This document shows positions 19,401 through 34,400 of a stretch of DNA of 64,000 nucleotides, one piece after another. How positions within the stretch are numbered: position 1 is the first letter of the stretch; each line of letters opens with the position of its first letter. The notes beneath the pieces were generated by a model. The model saw nothing but the letters and a program-made list of their open reading frames with translations. It did not search any database and had not been told where the DNA came from. The translations under genes were made by a program, and so were the position numbers. Source of the stretch: Sphaerolaimus hirsutus. Its lineage: Eukaryota; Nematoda; Chromadorea; Monhysterida; Sphaerolaimidae. The stretch covers positions 10,418,701 through 10,482,700 of the forward strand of contig OZ038450.1 in NCBI GenBank assembly GCA_964036195.1. The letters run 5' to 3'.

Positions 19401-22400
19401 TCGCGCGGCCGCGGCAGGTAGCCGCGTCGTCTGAATCCGCCGTCGCCGCGTCGCGCCGCGGCCGAATTAACGCTCGGCGCCGTGTTCGACGCCTCCGGCG
19501 TGCTGCTGTGCGTTTGTTGCTGCGGCGGCGGCGCGACGCCCGGCTTGGCGCCGGCGACGCCCGTGTTTGCGTAGACCGGCGTGGGCGTCACGCCGGCGAC
19601 GGAATCGTCGCACTGCTTGCGCAACGTCTCCCGCTCGTCGCACCTGCGACGCGAACGCGGTGATAAACTTGTGCCGTGGATAGCTGTGGGTGGTACCTCT
19701 CAGACGCTCGAGCAATCTATGTGAGATTCCGCTCAACTGAGTATGTATCTATCCACTTGATATATCCGTCAGGGATTTTTCTATGCCCAAACTACATCTT
19801 CAATGCATCAAAACACATTTCAAGGGGATTTTAGTTGCCCAGCGGAATCTCACGTACACTTTTCACCCAAATTTATCACATGTCAGTCTCGGTGTCTGTC
19901 TCAAAAAAATTGTCTCATTGAACGTTAGGATTATGCGATAGTAGTGATGGAAAAAGCGCCAGGAATTTGGCGCCAAGCGCCAGAAGCGCCATGGCGCTTT
20001 TTGCTTTGGCGCTAGCGCCAAGCGCCAGGTATTTTGTTAGTGGCGCCAGGTTTAAAAGCGCCAAGCGCCAAAAGCGCCATGGCGCTTTTTGTAGGTGTAG
20101 CGCCAAGCGCCAATGGCGGTACTGCAAAATAGCGCCAAGCGCCAAAAGCGCCATGGCGCTTTTTCCTTTGGCGCTAGCGCCATGGCGCTTTCCCATCACT
20201 ATGCGATAGTTCCGATTCTGCATGTCAAAATGTAAAAATATGCATTTTACCATGATGTAATTTTTGCTAGCGATTTTTTTAAACCGATCAGGTGCTGCGT
20301 TTTGAAAATCGATTTAAAAAATCGCTTGGCAAACCCAGGTATACTCGGCGTACGTTATACTCTGCCCTCGCACTGATTTATGTCTCGTGTTGGAAGCGTG
20401 CCAATGATTATTAAATCATGCGATTTCCGTAAAAATATGAAAAAAATTCATCGATGTGAATGTTAATGAATAACATTATAACAACAATAAATTTTGTCAT
20501 CTTTTTATGAAACTCGGACGCGTTAACCATCGTTGGCACACTTCCAGCGGGAACCACGCGTGCAGGGTGTAAAGTAACCGGAGTATAGTTCCCGAATTTT
20601 TCAGCTTTATATGGGTCATTAAATTCACCATCCTTCAACTGGGCGCTAATCATCTAACGCGATTCAGTGCATTTTTGCCCCGCCTATAGCCACCGGGTCG
20701 ACGACCTACCTGAGTCTGCGCCTGATGTAGGCGGTGGCCGAGCTGTTGTCCTTTCCGCCGTACTTGTCCGGCTCCAGGTCGCACGGGTGGACGCACTCGC
20801 AGTCGCCGGTGCCGAGCCGCGTCGCCGCCCCGGAGAAGGTGCCCGCCGCGCCGCCAACCGCCGGCTGCCACTGGATGTGCGGGTCTGCGACGAGCGGCCG
20901 ATATTTAAGATCGATCGGGAACTTTTTCTGTACTGCAGAAATCGAGATTAGTCGCTAGGCTCCACTTGAAATGAGAATATGTGACGACACTTACAACGAT
21001 GAAACATGTGTGGAGTTTCCCGGTTTGGTGGCCAGAAATAAATAGTTTAAGCTGCGTTTACACTGCGACTTGTGCCGACAATTCGAAAAGTGAAAAAGTT
21101 CCATCATCTTGGAATAAAGTTCCATATCTGCGAGAAAATGCAGTGAAGTATAATCACTACTTAACTGCACTCACATGCCAATTTGCAGATAAATCGTCCA
21201 TGTCGTTCCAGAGTTATATGCATTTTAAAAATATTTCCAAAAAAGCGAACCGACAAGCGAAATATTTTTTGAAATGCTTATAACTCTGGAACGATATGGA
21301 CGATTTATCTGCAAATTGGCATGTGAATGCACTTAACTAGTGAGTATGCTTCACTGCATTTTTTGCATATATGGAACTTTATTCCAAAATTATGGAACTT
21401 TTTCACTTTTTAAAATTGTCGGCACAAGTCGCAGTGTAAACGCAGCTTTATGGCTTTACGCATAGTTAAACTGCAATAGGAAAACTGGACAGCTGGATTG
21501 GCGCTGGTTGCACAAAACTACCTAGTCAGCAACGAATATCACTTCATTTGGAAGTGGAAACTTTTAAGACAAAGCAAAATTGTTTTGTTGAAAAGTTGAA
21601 GCCCATAGATTAATGGTGATGGGAGTATGGTTGAAAAAAAACGTTTTTTTCAACACCATGTTTTTTTTAAATAAAAAACTTTTTTTTTAATTTTAAAAGT
21701 TTTTATAAATTAAAAAAATGTTGTTGTTTTTTAAATTATTTTAAACGTTAAAAAAATTTGTTTTTTTTCAAAGCTCCCATATATGACATTGTGTCAACAT
21801 ATATAGGTATAAATATCAAACAAGTGGCAATACTCTGATGTTATATATGACCATATAATGGCTGTGAAGCCATGGGATAGCATTATAAGTGGTGATTTGT
21901 GTCAAAAATGTTCATTTTCTGTTGACATGTTCATTTATCGCCTTATAGTAGACTGATCGTGACTTCAAGTGAAGTTTGGCAAACAAGGTTATAAAAGGAG
22001 GTTGTTACTTTGGGAGTGATGTTACACACTATGGAGGTACATGGAAGCACATTACCTGAATATTATATACTACAGCAACATATGACGGCTTATTAACCCA
22101 TGGCAGCACATAGAAATGGATGCTTTGATACTAAAAATTCCACAAAACCAATGAAAACAACCACCAATGTCAATTTGTGTTTGAAATTGCGCCCTTGCGC
22201 GCACAATATTGCAAAATACCTAGTATTATACTTAGTACCAAAAATTCCGGCCAATGTTTTTTTTAAAAAACGTTTCGGACATCGTGTTTTAAAAAAACAA
22301 CAACGTCTTTTTAATAAAAAACGTTTGAAAAAAAATCGGCCAACCCTAGCTGGGAGTGAAGGAACAATACGCACGGCAAAGTGATTCGACCGGCCTCTTC

Positions 22401-25400
22401 TGACTTTATTTCAAATGCGCTTATTTTCATTTCAAGTGTCACCTGGCGATGACCCTTTATGTGCAGTTTAAACTGAAACCAACCGCTGCATCTGAAGCTG
22501 GACAGGCCGGCGTAGTCTCGCTTGCGCACGATGGTCAGGAAGGGACAGGCGAGCTCGGCGTAGTGGCACCACTCCGCGCACGGCTGCTTGGACCAGATGC
22601 GTATCGGCTGTTCGGACGTCACTAGCAACCACTGCCAGTACCACGCCTGTGTTCGTGGCAACATAAATTTATAGCCGTTGGCTTGGTGCCAATTTCGTAA
22701 GTGGAGCAGAAAAAAAAACAATTTAGAAATGGGAGGTAAAAAGTGAAAAGAACATTGTACGCTTGTAAATTATAAAAACTGTGTACTTTTGATCTAACTG
22801 TTTACTTATCCCTTCAAAATTGTTTTTTTCACTTCTCTACTTGCAGAATTGACCCTGATTTGAGTAGCGCCATGGGTCGTAAATAGATGCAATCAGAATG
22901 AAATCTAGTCGTGCTGCTAATAATTCGGATACGCTGGATCAGGTGGCAGTTCTGCTAATTGAGAAGTGTCAAGTAAAATGGCAAATGCGAAGTAAATTGG
23001 CAAAAGTCGAGTGAAATGGCAAAAGTGAAGTAAAAAATAAAAATAAAAGGTAATTTCTCTTCGCTTTTGCCATTTTACGTCTCAATTCACGTCGCATTTG
23101 TCATTTCACTTTTCACTTCACAATTTGCGGAACTGGCCCCAGGTTGCCTTAAAAATCAGCCTCGATGTGACGTCTTTTTCAGTATTTGTCTTTTTTCCTA
23201 GGTGGGGTGGGGGTACATCTGAATACCCAAAATTACCTCGCAGTGGTCGCATGTAGTGTTTGGCGAGAATTGCCTTTCCACATCCGTTTCTTCAGTCACG
23301 TTGCAGTCATGCTTTTTCATCACCGTTGCATTGAACGCTTCGAAAAATAGCGATACTTCCAGCTCTAAGTTTAGCACACGTCTGCGAGGTACACTATTAT
23401 TTAGTAGCCCATAAATGTTAGCGTGAATACTCAAGTTAAAGTATTGAGCTTATTTACACCGCCACGACAAAAATTTTGGGTTTTTGTCTTGTTATCGGGT
23501 ATTGGTTTTAAGCACCCTCATTAACGAGGCTGCATAAAACAAATACAACCGCTGAAAACAAGAAAAAATGTAATCTGACTGTGTATGATCATCTATGAAA
23601 ATGTACATATGTTTCTCCTCGAAAACAAGGGTGATCAAGGTGTCCAACACAACAAATCTTCAATTTTCTTGACAAAAAGAAATTTGAAAACCCAAGAGTT
23701 TTGTTAGGGTTGGCAAGCGATTTTTAAACCTTCGTTTAAATCCGATTTTTTTCCAAAATCGATCCAAAATTAAGCACAACACCAGGTACGATTTAAAAAA
23801 ATTGCTAACAAAAAATCGTGGTAAATAATTTGCGCTAGCTACCAACTTATATGGCTTTTAGTTCATCTATATCCCGTCGGAGGCGATTGTAATCAAAAAT
23901 AGGACTCATTTTGTCTTCATCGATCAGTATTTAAAAAATCGACCTTTCAATCGATTTTTTCAATACGGAGTGCTTAGAAAACGATAAGTTACCCATCCCT
24001 AAGTTACAATTTTGCCGTGGCCGTGTAAACCAGAGTTGTTAAAGTACCAAACTTTTTTCAAAGTATACGTAATCGTAAAGGATTTATTTTTAACGCTCCC
24101 TGCTGAGTATAGAAAACGTAAAGTAAAATTGTTTTACTTTTGCTCATGAGTAAACGTGAGTAAATGTCAATTTCCCCCAAAAAACGTAAAAGTGAGTGTT
24201 TTTGAGAAATTTCGGCCATATTCGTGATCAAAATCACTAATTTTCATAACTTGTTGGCTGTTTTTAGCAATTGTTGGCTATATATGTTGGCACATATACG
24301 TACTCATTTTCGACTATGTCTCCATGTTTTTAACCTATTTTCTTCCTTTTTCCACTCCATGCCTTCAAAAGTCTATATAAAAGAGTGTAAAAATAATCTG
24401 AAATACGTTTTCTGTGCTCACGTACTTTCAAAAAGTATACGTTAAAGCGAGTACAGGAACTTTTTTCAGTGGAAACGTACATACACTTTTTTACTCTGTA
24501 CTCGAGTATACGTACTTATCCAGTAAAGGTAAATACGCTTTAACAACTATAGTGTAAGCGCTGCTTTCAACATTTTTACCAAAATATATTAATAAACAAA
24601 GTAAAATTGTCCTAACACAAAATAGTTTACTGCCGGAATTTCGAAACTCCTAAGTCAGTTTAGAGCGCATTTGAGTTTACCAGAATGAGGTGTCTGTAAA
24701 CTATCGCTGATGGAGATTGTCAATGAGCAATTCTAGTAAACTCAAATGCGATTATGCTGCTTTATGCGTTTTCGAAATTTCGATATCCCAGCTAATAGTT
24801 TGTGTTAGAGGTTGCGGAGTTTTTTGGCGGTTTGTTTAACAATGTTTTTGCAAAAAGAAACGTTTTGCCGTGAAAGAGATACTGCCGAGTGCGGTGTCCC
24901 TGATCAGTTACATTCCCACATAAAAATGGTGCTTACACCGCCACAGGTGCCTAAATTATAGTTTTACGGACGCATCTTAACCGTCGGAATGTACGGCTTT
25001 TTAAACGGCATTCAAAACCGCGTCTGCATTCAATTTTGAAGCTTGATCCAAACTCGGTTGTACCATGCACACTTTGGCCTGGACCGACCTGAAGCACTGT
25101 TCGCACAAGTCGCCGGCGGCGCCGGTGCCGTCTCTGTTGCTCGCCGGCGCGGCCAGGCACTGTTTGGCGTCTATGCTCAGCCAGCGCGTGGCCGACACGT
25201 CGTATAAGGCTTGGTCGATGTCTATGCCTCTCGAGTCGATGCCCAGCTCCCTGATCATGAACAGGTCCCACAGCGTGAATCGAGTGTAGTCCAATAGGTG
25301 GTCGGGCCGCGGCGACCCTGTAGTTGGCTTTTTTAATGAAGTGACTGTTTATTTTCTGCCATTCGAACCTGAGAACCCTGGCGCTGAGCTCTTTTAATTT

Positions 25401-28400
25401 TACACAGATAACATTGTTTTGATGTGGAAATTTCGAAAATATTCTGATATGACTTAGGTTCTTTGTGCATTCAGCGAAAGTATTTGATTCAACATTCTTA
25501 CCTTGCACAAGATATCAATCAGCTTGAAACAGAACAAATTTGCAAAATGCTTGATACTTCAGAGGCATGTGGGGGGGGTAACATAATTAACACCCAATAT
25601 TATACTATCATACCGTATTTACTCGAATATTTTCCCCCTGTAAGACAATATTAAACGCTGCAGAACAAATTTTGACGTATTTCAATTTTCGTACAACTTT
25701 TTACTCAGCGGGGATGTGATGTCAGTACAAATGCACAAAATCCAAATAAACTTTTGACCGTATTTAGTAAAAACTGCAGTAACAAAATGGGCTAATTTAG
25801 AGAGCTTTTTCAAAACCAACAAACTCTGCAGTAAAAATTTTTTTACAAAAGCACAAAAAAGTTTCAGGTCACCAAACAGTAGTATAGTAAAAATTGACAC
25901 GCCTCTTCCCACCCCCCGCATACAAAGTGTACTAAAATAATAAGTACAAGTGAGGAAATAATAATCCCCCCTTAAGAGATTCGATCATTTTATTGTGCCC
26001 AAATTTGACAAAAATGTAACGTTTTTGTGTTAATAAAGTATATTTCATGAATCGAGTTGATAGAAACATGCATGAAAATTTTGACTAAATAATAATTCCA
26101 CTCCCCTCGAATAGTTCCCCCTCAAAAAAGTCTGACGAAATGATAATTCCCCAGGGGGATTTTCAAGAAAATATGGTAAATATCTCAGCTTCAGTGGCGC
26201 ATCCAGGATTTTTCACCGAGCGCGGGGGGGGGGAAGGTTGTATACGAGGCTCGACGGTGGGGCGGCGGTGGTACAGAGGACCTCCCCTCCCCCTAAAATT
26301 TTTCCCGTGTATTTTAGTGGCGCTGGCGCCATTGTCGTTGCCACTGATTACAAACAGCGTCGCTTATGCATATATGCATACATTCACGGCTACGGATAGT
26401 CGATAAAGTATACATACATATAGTAACTCATCAGTACCATCACCTTGAAAATCAAAATAGATGAAAACCAGGGGTCTCCAGGATTTTGGCCCTCGCGGGG
26501 GCTGAATAGATAGCAAATCGCTCCTCCGGAGGGATAGATAGCTGAAAATTTTTCTGGGGGGGGGGGGCTGGCGGGGGCACAATTTATAGGCTTTTTCAAG
26601 GTTAAAAAGGCAGAAAGGGGAAAAAATAGCTAATAATCAGTTAAAAGTAGCCAAAAGTAGGAATAAAATGGCTAAAAATAGGTATATAACGATGTATATA
26701 GCCGGAAAGCACGATTTTGAAGGTGAAAAACTATAGAAAGGTGCGAAAATTAGTGATTTTGAGCGAAAATTGGGGCAAAATTTTTCAAAAACGACTCCAG
26801 ATAGATAGATAGCTGAGCGATTTGGGGGGGGGGGTCTTTGGGGGTAGTAGCCAAAAAATTTGCCTCGGGATAGATAGATAGCTGAGCGGCCTCCGGGATA
26901 GATAGATAGCTGAGCGGCCTCCGGGATAGATAGATAGCTGAGCGGCCTCCGGGATAGATAGATAGCTGGCCGATTTGGGGGGGACACCCCCCCCCCCCAG
27001 CTAGGGTGGCAGAATTTACCGTACCGTACCGTACCGTACCGCATTTTTGGAAAATTTACCGTACCGTACCGTTTACCGCACTTTTAGAAATTTACCGTAC
27101 CGTACTGCGTACCGCATTTTTCAAAATTTACCGTACCGTACCGCATACCGCACTCATTTACCGCAGAAAATGCGGTAAATTTGACTCGGATTGACCTTAA
27201 AAATTCACCTTAAAATTGACTTTAAGACGTGGTGTCCTGCAAATTTTTTGCGCGCAAGCGCGCAAATTTGACAACATTGTTTGGACTGATTTGAAACCCT
27301 TCCATTTCCACATGCAATATTGCTGTAACTCTTCATTTACATTAGTATGATGTGTTTTTAAAATCAAGCCATGTGCTTCAAATCGCACTGTAGTTGTTTT
27401 ACATCATCCTCAATGTTTTGAGCTTATTTGTTGTAGGTACATATGCACTTATATACTTTTTACCATTTTCACCCATTTAGCAATTTTTCACCCACTTTTA
27501 GCAATTTTTCTCCATTTGATCCTTCTAAACCTTAAAAAAGCCTATATATTGAGCCACTGCATTGTGGTTAATGTAATTCTATGTTATCACACTGTTATTG
27601 TTTTCTAAAGTCCATTAACACATTGCATAATTCAATTTTCTGTCAATTCATGAAGTAAAAGTTGTCTGTAGTCCGGCATTGGTACATTTCTGACAAGCGA
27701 AAATTTACCGTACCGCGAACCGCACTTTTCAGATTTACCGTAACGTACCGTTTACCGCAAAATTGAAGATTTACCGTACCGTACCGTTTACCGCAAAAGA
27801 GAAAATTTACTGTACCGTACGGTTTACCGCAAGGCCGTACCGTCTGCCACCCTACCCCCAGCCCCCCCCCCCCCCTAGGAGACCCCTGATGAAAACCCCA
27901 AATCGCTCAGCTATCTATCTATGTGGAGCAAAATTGAGCAAAAGGAGCGATTTGCTATCCATGGTTCTCCAGGATTATGACCCTGGCGGGAACTGGGTAA
28001 ATAGCAAATCGCTTCGTATAGATGGACTATTTGTTTTTGGGGGGCTCGCATGGGCTCAATGTAGATATTTAGACTTTTCCAAGGTATGGAAAGTAGAAAG
28101 GGGAAAAATCGCTAAAGATAGGGAGGGCAATTGCACGTCTGCCGGGCAGAATAAAAAAGAAAACGGATATTCTGCCCTGCAGCCCCAGAGGTGCAGGGTG
28201 GGCAAACGTTCACGATATTTTATGGTTGTAATTTAAAATTTAGTTAAAATAAACATCTGAGGATGTCAGATGTAATGAAAAACGTCAAAAATTGCAAAAA
28301 GTGTGGCCACAAATGTTGATTTTTATTGTCCACATTTAAAAAATACAGTGTTTGAATATGATGGTTGCTAAGACAGAAGGAGCAACTTGTTCTGTGGTTG

Positions 28401-31400
28401 ATGTCTATGTGTTTCTGCTGATAGTTCACAGGTCCTGTGTTCAAACATGGCTTAAGGTGCCACAATTTTTTTGCACTTTTTTAACAACCGATAATTTAGC
28501 ATGTTAAATTTCTCGCAAAAAAACTAATTTTTATTGAAAAATAATTTTTGCACCAGTCATTGGCTGTAATTTTAACTTAAACATGCGTAATTACTGGTTG
28601 TTCAAAAAAGTGCGAAAAAATTAGGCGCTTGAAGACGCGTTTGAACAGAGTACCTGTGAACGCCGAGCAGAAACACATACACCTGGACCACAGGACATGT
28701 TGCTCACCTAGTCTTAGCAACCATCATATTTGTGCACAGTATTTGTGAAATTTGGACAAAAAAATAAATGTTTGTGGCAACGATTTTGGCGATTTTAACC
28801 TGTTCCATTACATCAGACATTTTACAGGGTCTTTTACATGACACATGACATTTTACAGGGAATTTTACTCTTTACAGGGCTTTTATACAGGTTCTGGGAC
28901 AGCCCCCAGACGCTGCTCAGCTATCTATCTATCCCGAGGCTAAAATTTTCACTACCATCTCCTGCCCCCCCCCCAAATCGCTCAAAAACAATCTATCTAC
29001 GTGTAGCAAATTTTATCCCACATGGTTATATACCTATTGTTGGCCTATTTTTATATTTATGGTGATTTCCAAATTTTTGGCCGCCTGCCAAGTTTGCATA
29101 AGACGTATGTCCGATTTTTCTTTTTATTTTCGGCAGTAAAATCCCGCCCGACCCGCCCGTCGCGCCAGGCACCTGATAGCTGCCGCCCGGCACGCAATTG
29201 AATCTCGATCTGCCTGGCAGTCGGGCGGCCGCTGTCAGGTGCCGGGCGGGTCCGGCGGGATTTTACTCCCAAAAAGAAAAAGAAAAATCGGACATACGTC
29301 TTATGCAAACTTGGCAGCCGGCCAAAAACTTTGAAATCGCCATAAATATAAAAATAGGTATATAACAATGTATAAAGATGAAAATGGCAATTACATAGAT
29401 CAAAGTTCTCAAAATGGAGCAAATCTGAGCGGTTCTGGGCAAAAAAGGGGCGGGTGGGCGGGCGAGGGCATGCCTGTCCAATTAAATCTCGAATTGCCAG
29501 ACACGCCCGTCATGTCCTCCCTCTCAGGGATAATCTGCCCAATTAAATCTGGGGCCTGGGGAGGTATTCTTTCCTCAGACGTTTTTGAGGGGGGAGTTAT
29601 TCGAAGGGGGGGGGGATTTTTTCCTTGTAAAACTTGGACTTAATTCATTGTATGTGTGCAGCCTAAACTGAGTGTAAACTCATGTATTTCGGGTATTTAA
29701 CTGTCCAACAGCAATAAAAAGATGTGTATATTTACACTGCATACACATAATGTATCTTCTGTCGCTGCTCTAGGCTAATATTCTTTTGTATTTTTGTATT
29801 GTATCATTTTCATCCAGAGGTGGGCGTTATTCAAGAGGGGAGAGTAATTCGAGTGGGAGTTATTTTTTCCTCACCTCGCAGACATGGGGGAGTTATTCAA
29901 GGGGGGGTATCCGAGGGGGGTCTTATTCGAGGATTTGCTGTATACAGATTTCAGACAGAACGAAGGACGTGAACAGATTTGAAGCAGTCGCGACCAGCGA
30001 GGTCAACAAACCGCGCTCAACAAATGCGCGCTTGCAAAATCACTAAAAATCGACGCCGGAAAGTACGATTTTGGACATCTTCCTACTCTCACCCGGGAAG
30101 GAGGGTGCGGCCTTGAGCAAAAATGAGCGATTTTGAGTGAAAATTGAAAAAATCGATCGAAATTTGCTCGACATAAATAGATAGCAGAGCGATTTGGTTG
30201 CGGGAGGGGGGGGGGGCTGAGGGGATTGTAGCCAAGAAGTCTGCTTCGAGATATACAGGGTGCGGCAATTTAGACGGACGCTCTGGATTTCGAATAACTC
30301 GTCACTGGATGGTCGGATTAACATCAAATTTTAGGTCAACATTAACAACTAAATAAGAAAGAATCTCTGAGAATATGGCTGCGATAGCTCCACTCGTTCC
30401 TAAGTTATTCATGCAAATGCGTAATTGTCACTACATACACCTTGTGACAATAGGCATTGAGCGATAAAAGCGCATGTGATAATAGGCATTGAGCGATAAA
30501 AGCCAGTGCAAAAATTTTATTATGAAGGAGTGATATGCACCGACTCACAAAATGCAAGAAATGATCACTCAATGTAACCAACACTCTTATCAATAGCCAA
30601 GTGCAACCGACCGATCTGTGTTTCATCTGCAGTTTCTGTTTTGCCGAAGGGTATTGCCACGAGGTGGTAGTAAAGCGACAATTATTGGTGTTTGCGTGAA
30701 TTACTTGAGAACGAGTGGAGCTATCGCAGCCATATTTTCAGGGATCCTTTCCTATTTAGTTGTTAATGTTAACCTATAATTTGACGTTAATCCGACCACC
30801 CAGTGACGAGTTATTCGAAATCTAGAGCGTCCGTCTAAATTGCCGCACCCTGTAGATTGATAGATAGATAGCGTATATCCTCGAATTAGACGACAGAGGA
30901 GGTTTTTTGTCAGAGTTTTGGAGGGAGGAGTTATTCAAGGGGGAGTTTTTGTTTCCTAAGAAAACTTGGACTTAATTCATTGTATGGATGTCTATGTATG
31001 GATGTCTATGTATGGATGATTCATTGTATGGATGTATTCTGTCAACTTATGTAATCCAGGTAAAGGTTTTTTTAACAGTTCAACAACAACAAAAAGGTGT
31101 GTATACACTGCGTACACGTTATGTATCTGCTGTCGTTGCCATACGTTAACATTCTTTTGTATTTGTTGTAAATTCGTGATGTTTTTGTAATATGTTTTTG
31201 TAAATTTTGTAGCATATTTTTCACCCAGGGGGGGAGTTATTCCATATGGGGGGGAGTATTCGAGGGAGAGTTTTTTTCGTCTGAATTTTTGAGAGAGGAG
31301 TTATTCAAGGGGAGGAGGTATTCGAGGGTTCTTATTAGAGGATATGAGGCATCTAGTTCCGAATGTCGGTAACCTGTTTTTTTCCTTAAAAAAATCACTC

Positions 31401-34400
31401 GAAACAGGGTATCTCCACTGAATCTGCTGACCTGCTGTCAATCAAATCATCATAACTCCAGCTATATACGTCGGCCGCAGGGTCGAAAATATGGAAAATG
31501 TAGACAATTTCATAAGCTTTTCAAAAAGTCTTGGGCAAGACTTGTCACTTTAAAGTTGCCCGCTCGGGCCAACTTTGAATTTTCAAATGCAATTTTTGAA
31601 AAACCTAAAATGATGGAGATACCGACATTCGGAACTAGATGCCTCATATACCGTAGCTGAGTGGCCTCCAGGCCCGGGGTAGATAGATAACTCGCCGATT
31701 TGGAGGGCGCTGCCCTATCTATTCGACCCCCACTTCGGTAAAAATCCTGCAGACCCCTGCAAAGAGTGAGTTATTTCACTCTGGCTCACTCAAACAGCGA
31801 CTATCCGAGGGACTCTAATAAATTTTGTGCCGTGCCGTAGGGTTCAAAACAACGGGGTTTGCGGAAACCGGGCCGGTCTACTAGAAAATAGCGGTCGGTT
31901 AGGGTGGCCGCAACGCACCGTCGTGTCCATTGTTCGCGTGTCTGGCCCTCAGCCAGAAGGAGTAAGAGTGCAGCTCTCGTAAGCGCTCCTTCGGGTTCAG
32001 CCGGCAGAGGTCGATAATGTTAGGTTCGTTGAGAATAAGGCACTTGTCCTTGTTGCAGGGATGGTCGTCGCCGGCGGCGTTGCTGCGTCGAAATCGCGCC
32101 GACCCGTTCAGCCGCTGCTCGCCGCACACCGAGTACCGCACCAGCGGGTTCACTGCGCCAATGATCGGTTATGCGCGTTATTCCGATTGCAATTCGTGTT
32201 TGAGGGGAATATTTACAGAGGGGTTCGGTTTTGTGGAGTCGGGTTTGAGGTTTAAGGTTTGTGGATGGTTTTTCGAGGGTAGTCCACCGATTTTAACTTG
32301 ACCAGGGAGCAAGAACGGAATCGGGAAATATTTCACATTTATCGAACTTTGCATTTCGCTGACACTGGCTTGAGGTGTGAAGAAACGAACCTGGTCTGGC
32401 GCATGTGCTGTGCGATGACATGTCGACCAGTCTGAGCAAGTCGTGCGTTTGCTCCGAGTTTGTATCGTCGTCCGATTGCCGCGCCGCATCGAGCTGCACA
32501 GCCGCCGCTCTGGGCTGGTTGAGCAGCGCGCCCATCAGCATGCTCACGTGCACCAATAAGAACAACGATAAGCAGTCGGCCAGCGGGCGTCTGCTCCTCC
32601 GCGGACGCGGCTGCGCGTCCGCGGCGATGGGCAGCCCCGGCGGCCAGGTGCATCCTCTGCACGAGCGCTCGGCCGACGCCCAGCTGCACGTGCGCCGCTG
32701 GTGGTAAGGGCCGCGCGCGTGCCGCCCCCGGCCGCATCCCGCCGCGTGCGTGGCATCACTCGGCCGCACTGGCGCACCCGTCGGTAATGAAGTGACGCCG
32801 CTGTGCGCCGCGAATTGGTCGCTGGCGCCCGGGTCGCACGTGAACGCCGTCTGCTGTGTCGCTGCAGCGTACCGCCGGCGAGGTGTGCAGCGCCGCCGAC
32901 GCCGGCGCATATCACCACCTCAGCGTATTCGGCCTGCGATTTGACTAGATTCCTGGTACAAAAACGTTGTTTTATCTGCATTTCTCGATGACCCAACCCA
33001 AAGTAGGGGTCTCCAATGGAGGGCTGGGGGTACAGAAAGTGTATGTTCAATTTTTGCTCAAAAGCACTCATTTTTCTATCTTTTTGCCCATTTTCACCTT
33101 CAAAATCACTAGTTAATATGCATTGTTCCCTATTCCCAGCTTTTTATGTGCTTGAATGCTCATTTTAAACAATTTGCCCCTATACCTGCCTTCTATACCT
33201 GGAAAATGCCTAAATATTGAGACCCCGCGCTGCTCCCCCCCCCCCCAAAAAAAAAGGTTCAACTGTAGCAGTGACTTTCTAACTATCCAACCTCTGGCAT
33301 GGGTCAGAAACCTGGTGACCCTTGCTTCAACCATATTTTTGAGACCGTTGATTCTTACTGTTAAAACATTCCCAGTGCCACTGTGGCGAGTGATTCCCAG
33401 TTCCAGTGACCTAATTAGCCATCAACTGCAAAAATACATTCTTTTAATGAACATATTCAATCATACGTTTTTAATACATGGACAATACATATCCCACCAA
33501 TCAGAGAAGGGGGAGTGATCTTTCTTCAGTTAGCTAACAGGGGGGAGTTATTCAAGGGGGACATATAAATACGAGCCTTTACGGTCGCTAGTTACAACCC
33601 TCATGTCAAATTCATGATAAATTGTAGTCGTTTAGCCAATGGGATTTGGCTGAACCATAGCAATGAGTTCAGTTGTGACAAGGAAGTAGCCAGGAGGGGG
33701 GGTTCTGACGCCAGGTGATTTGCGACTTCCATTCATGCGAGCTCACATGGCTGCATAATGTCAACTCGCCTGCAAGCGTAGTCTTCATTTTACCACTCAC
33801 CAAGGCTGTGTGCGTGTTGTTGTATTGTGCTCATCGTTTCCACTATAATTCCGCCATTGTTATCACATTTTTAAATACGGAATATGAATTTAGCCAGGAG
33901 CTCTCGGTGTGTTCATTGATCAGCATTAATGGCATACCGGAGTTTTGGGTGATTAAAAACTGGTAAAATCTTCTCCGCTTGAGTCGATCTGAAATGCGCG
34001 GGTTAAGCATGTTGAAAATGTGATTACAGAACCCGGATTGTGGCATGTTTACATACCTAGTTTAAATACCATAATGCTGATATTGCATACATACGCTGAT
34101 ACAAATTGGCTGGCGGCAAAAAAAAACTGACGCATTTAAGGAAATTACTAAAGCATTCTATACCAGGTGACCGAGAACCTGCGCAGCGGGCGCGCATTTT
34201 GCCCTAATGTGACCCTAATTGTTTCGTCCAAAGAACTGGCTGCCTTTTCTGTTACGTAAGTTTCAGTAGGGTCGATTCTTGCGCCGGCCTATAGCATGAG
34301 ATTAAATTGCATGTGTGCACCTTGTATTTTGCACTAGCCACGCACGATAAAGGCTAATAAAGAAACATTTCATTTGCATTACATGCATGGGTATACTTGA

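Noticed and set aside
26820-26980. Possible CRISPR-like array (about 28-bp repeats)
   Set aside because: Contiguous tandem copies without spacers, in a eukaryotic intron.
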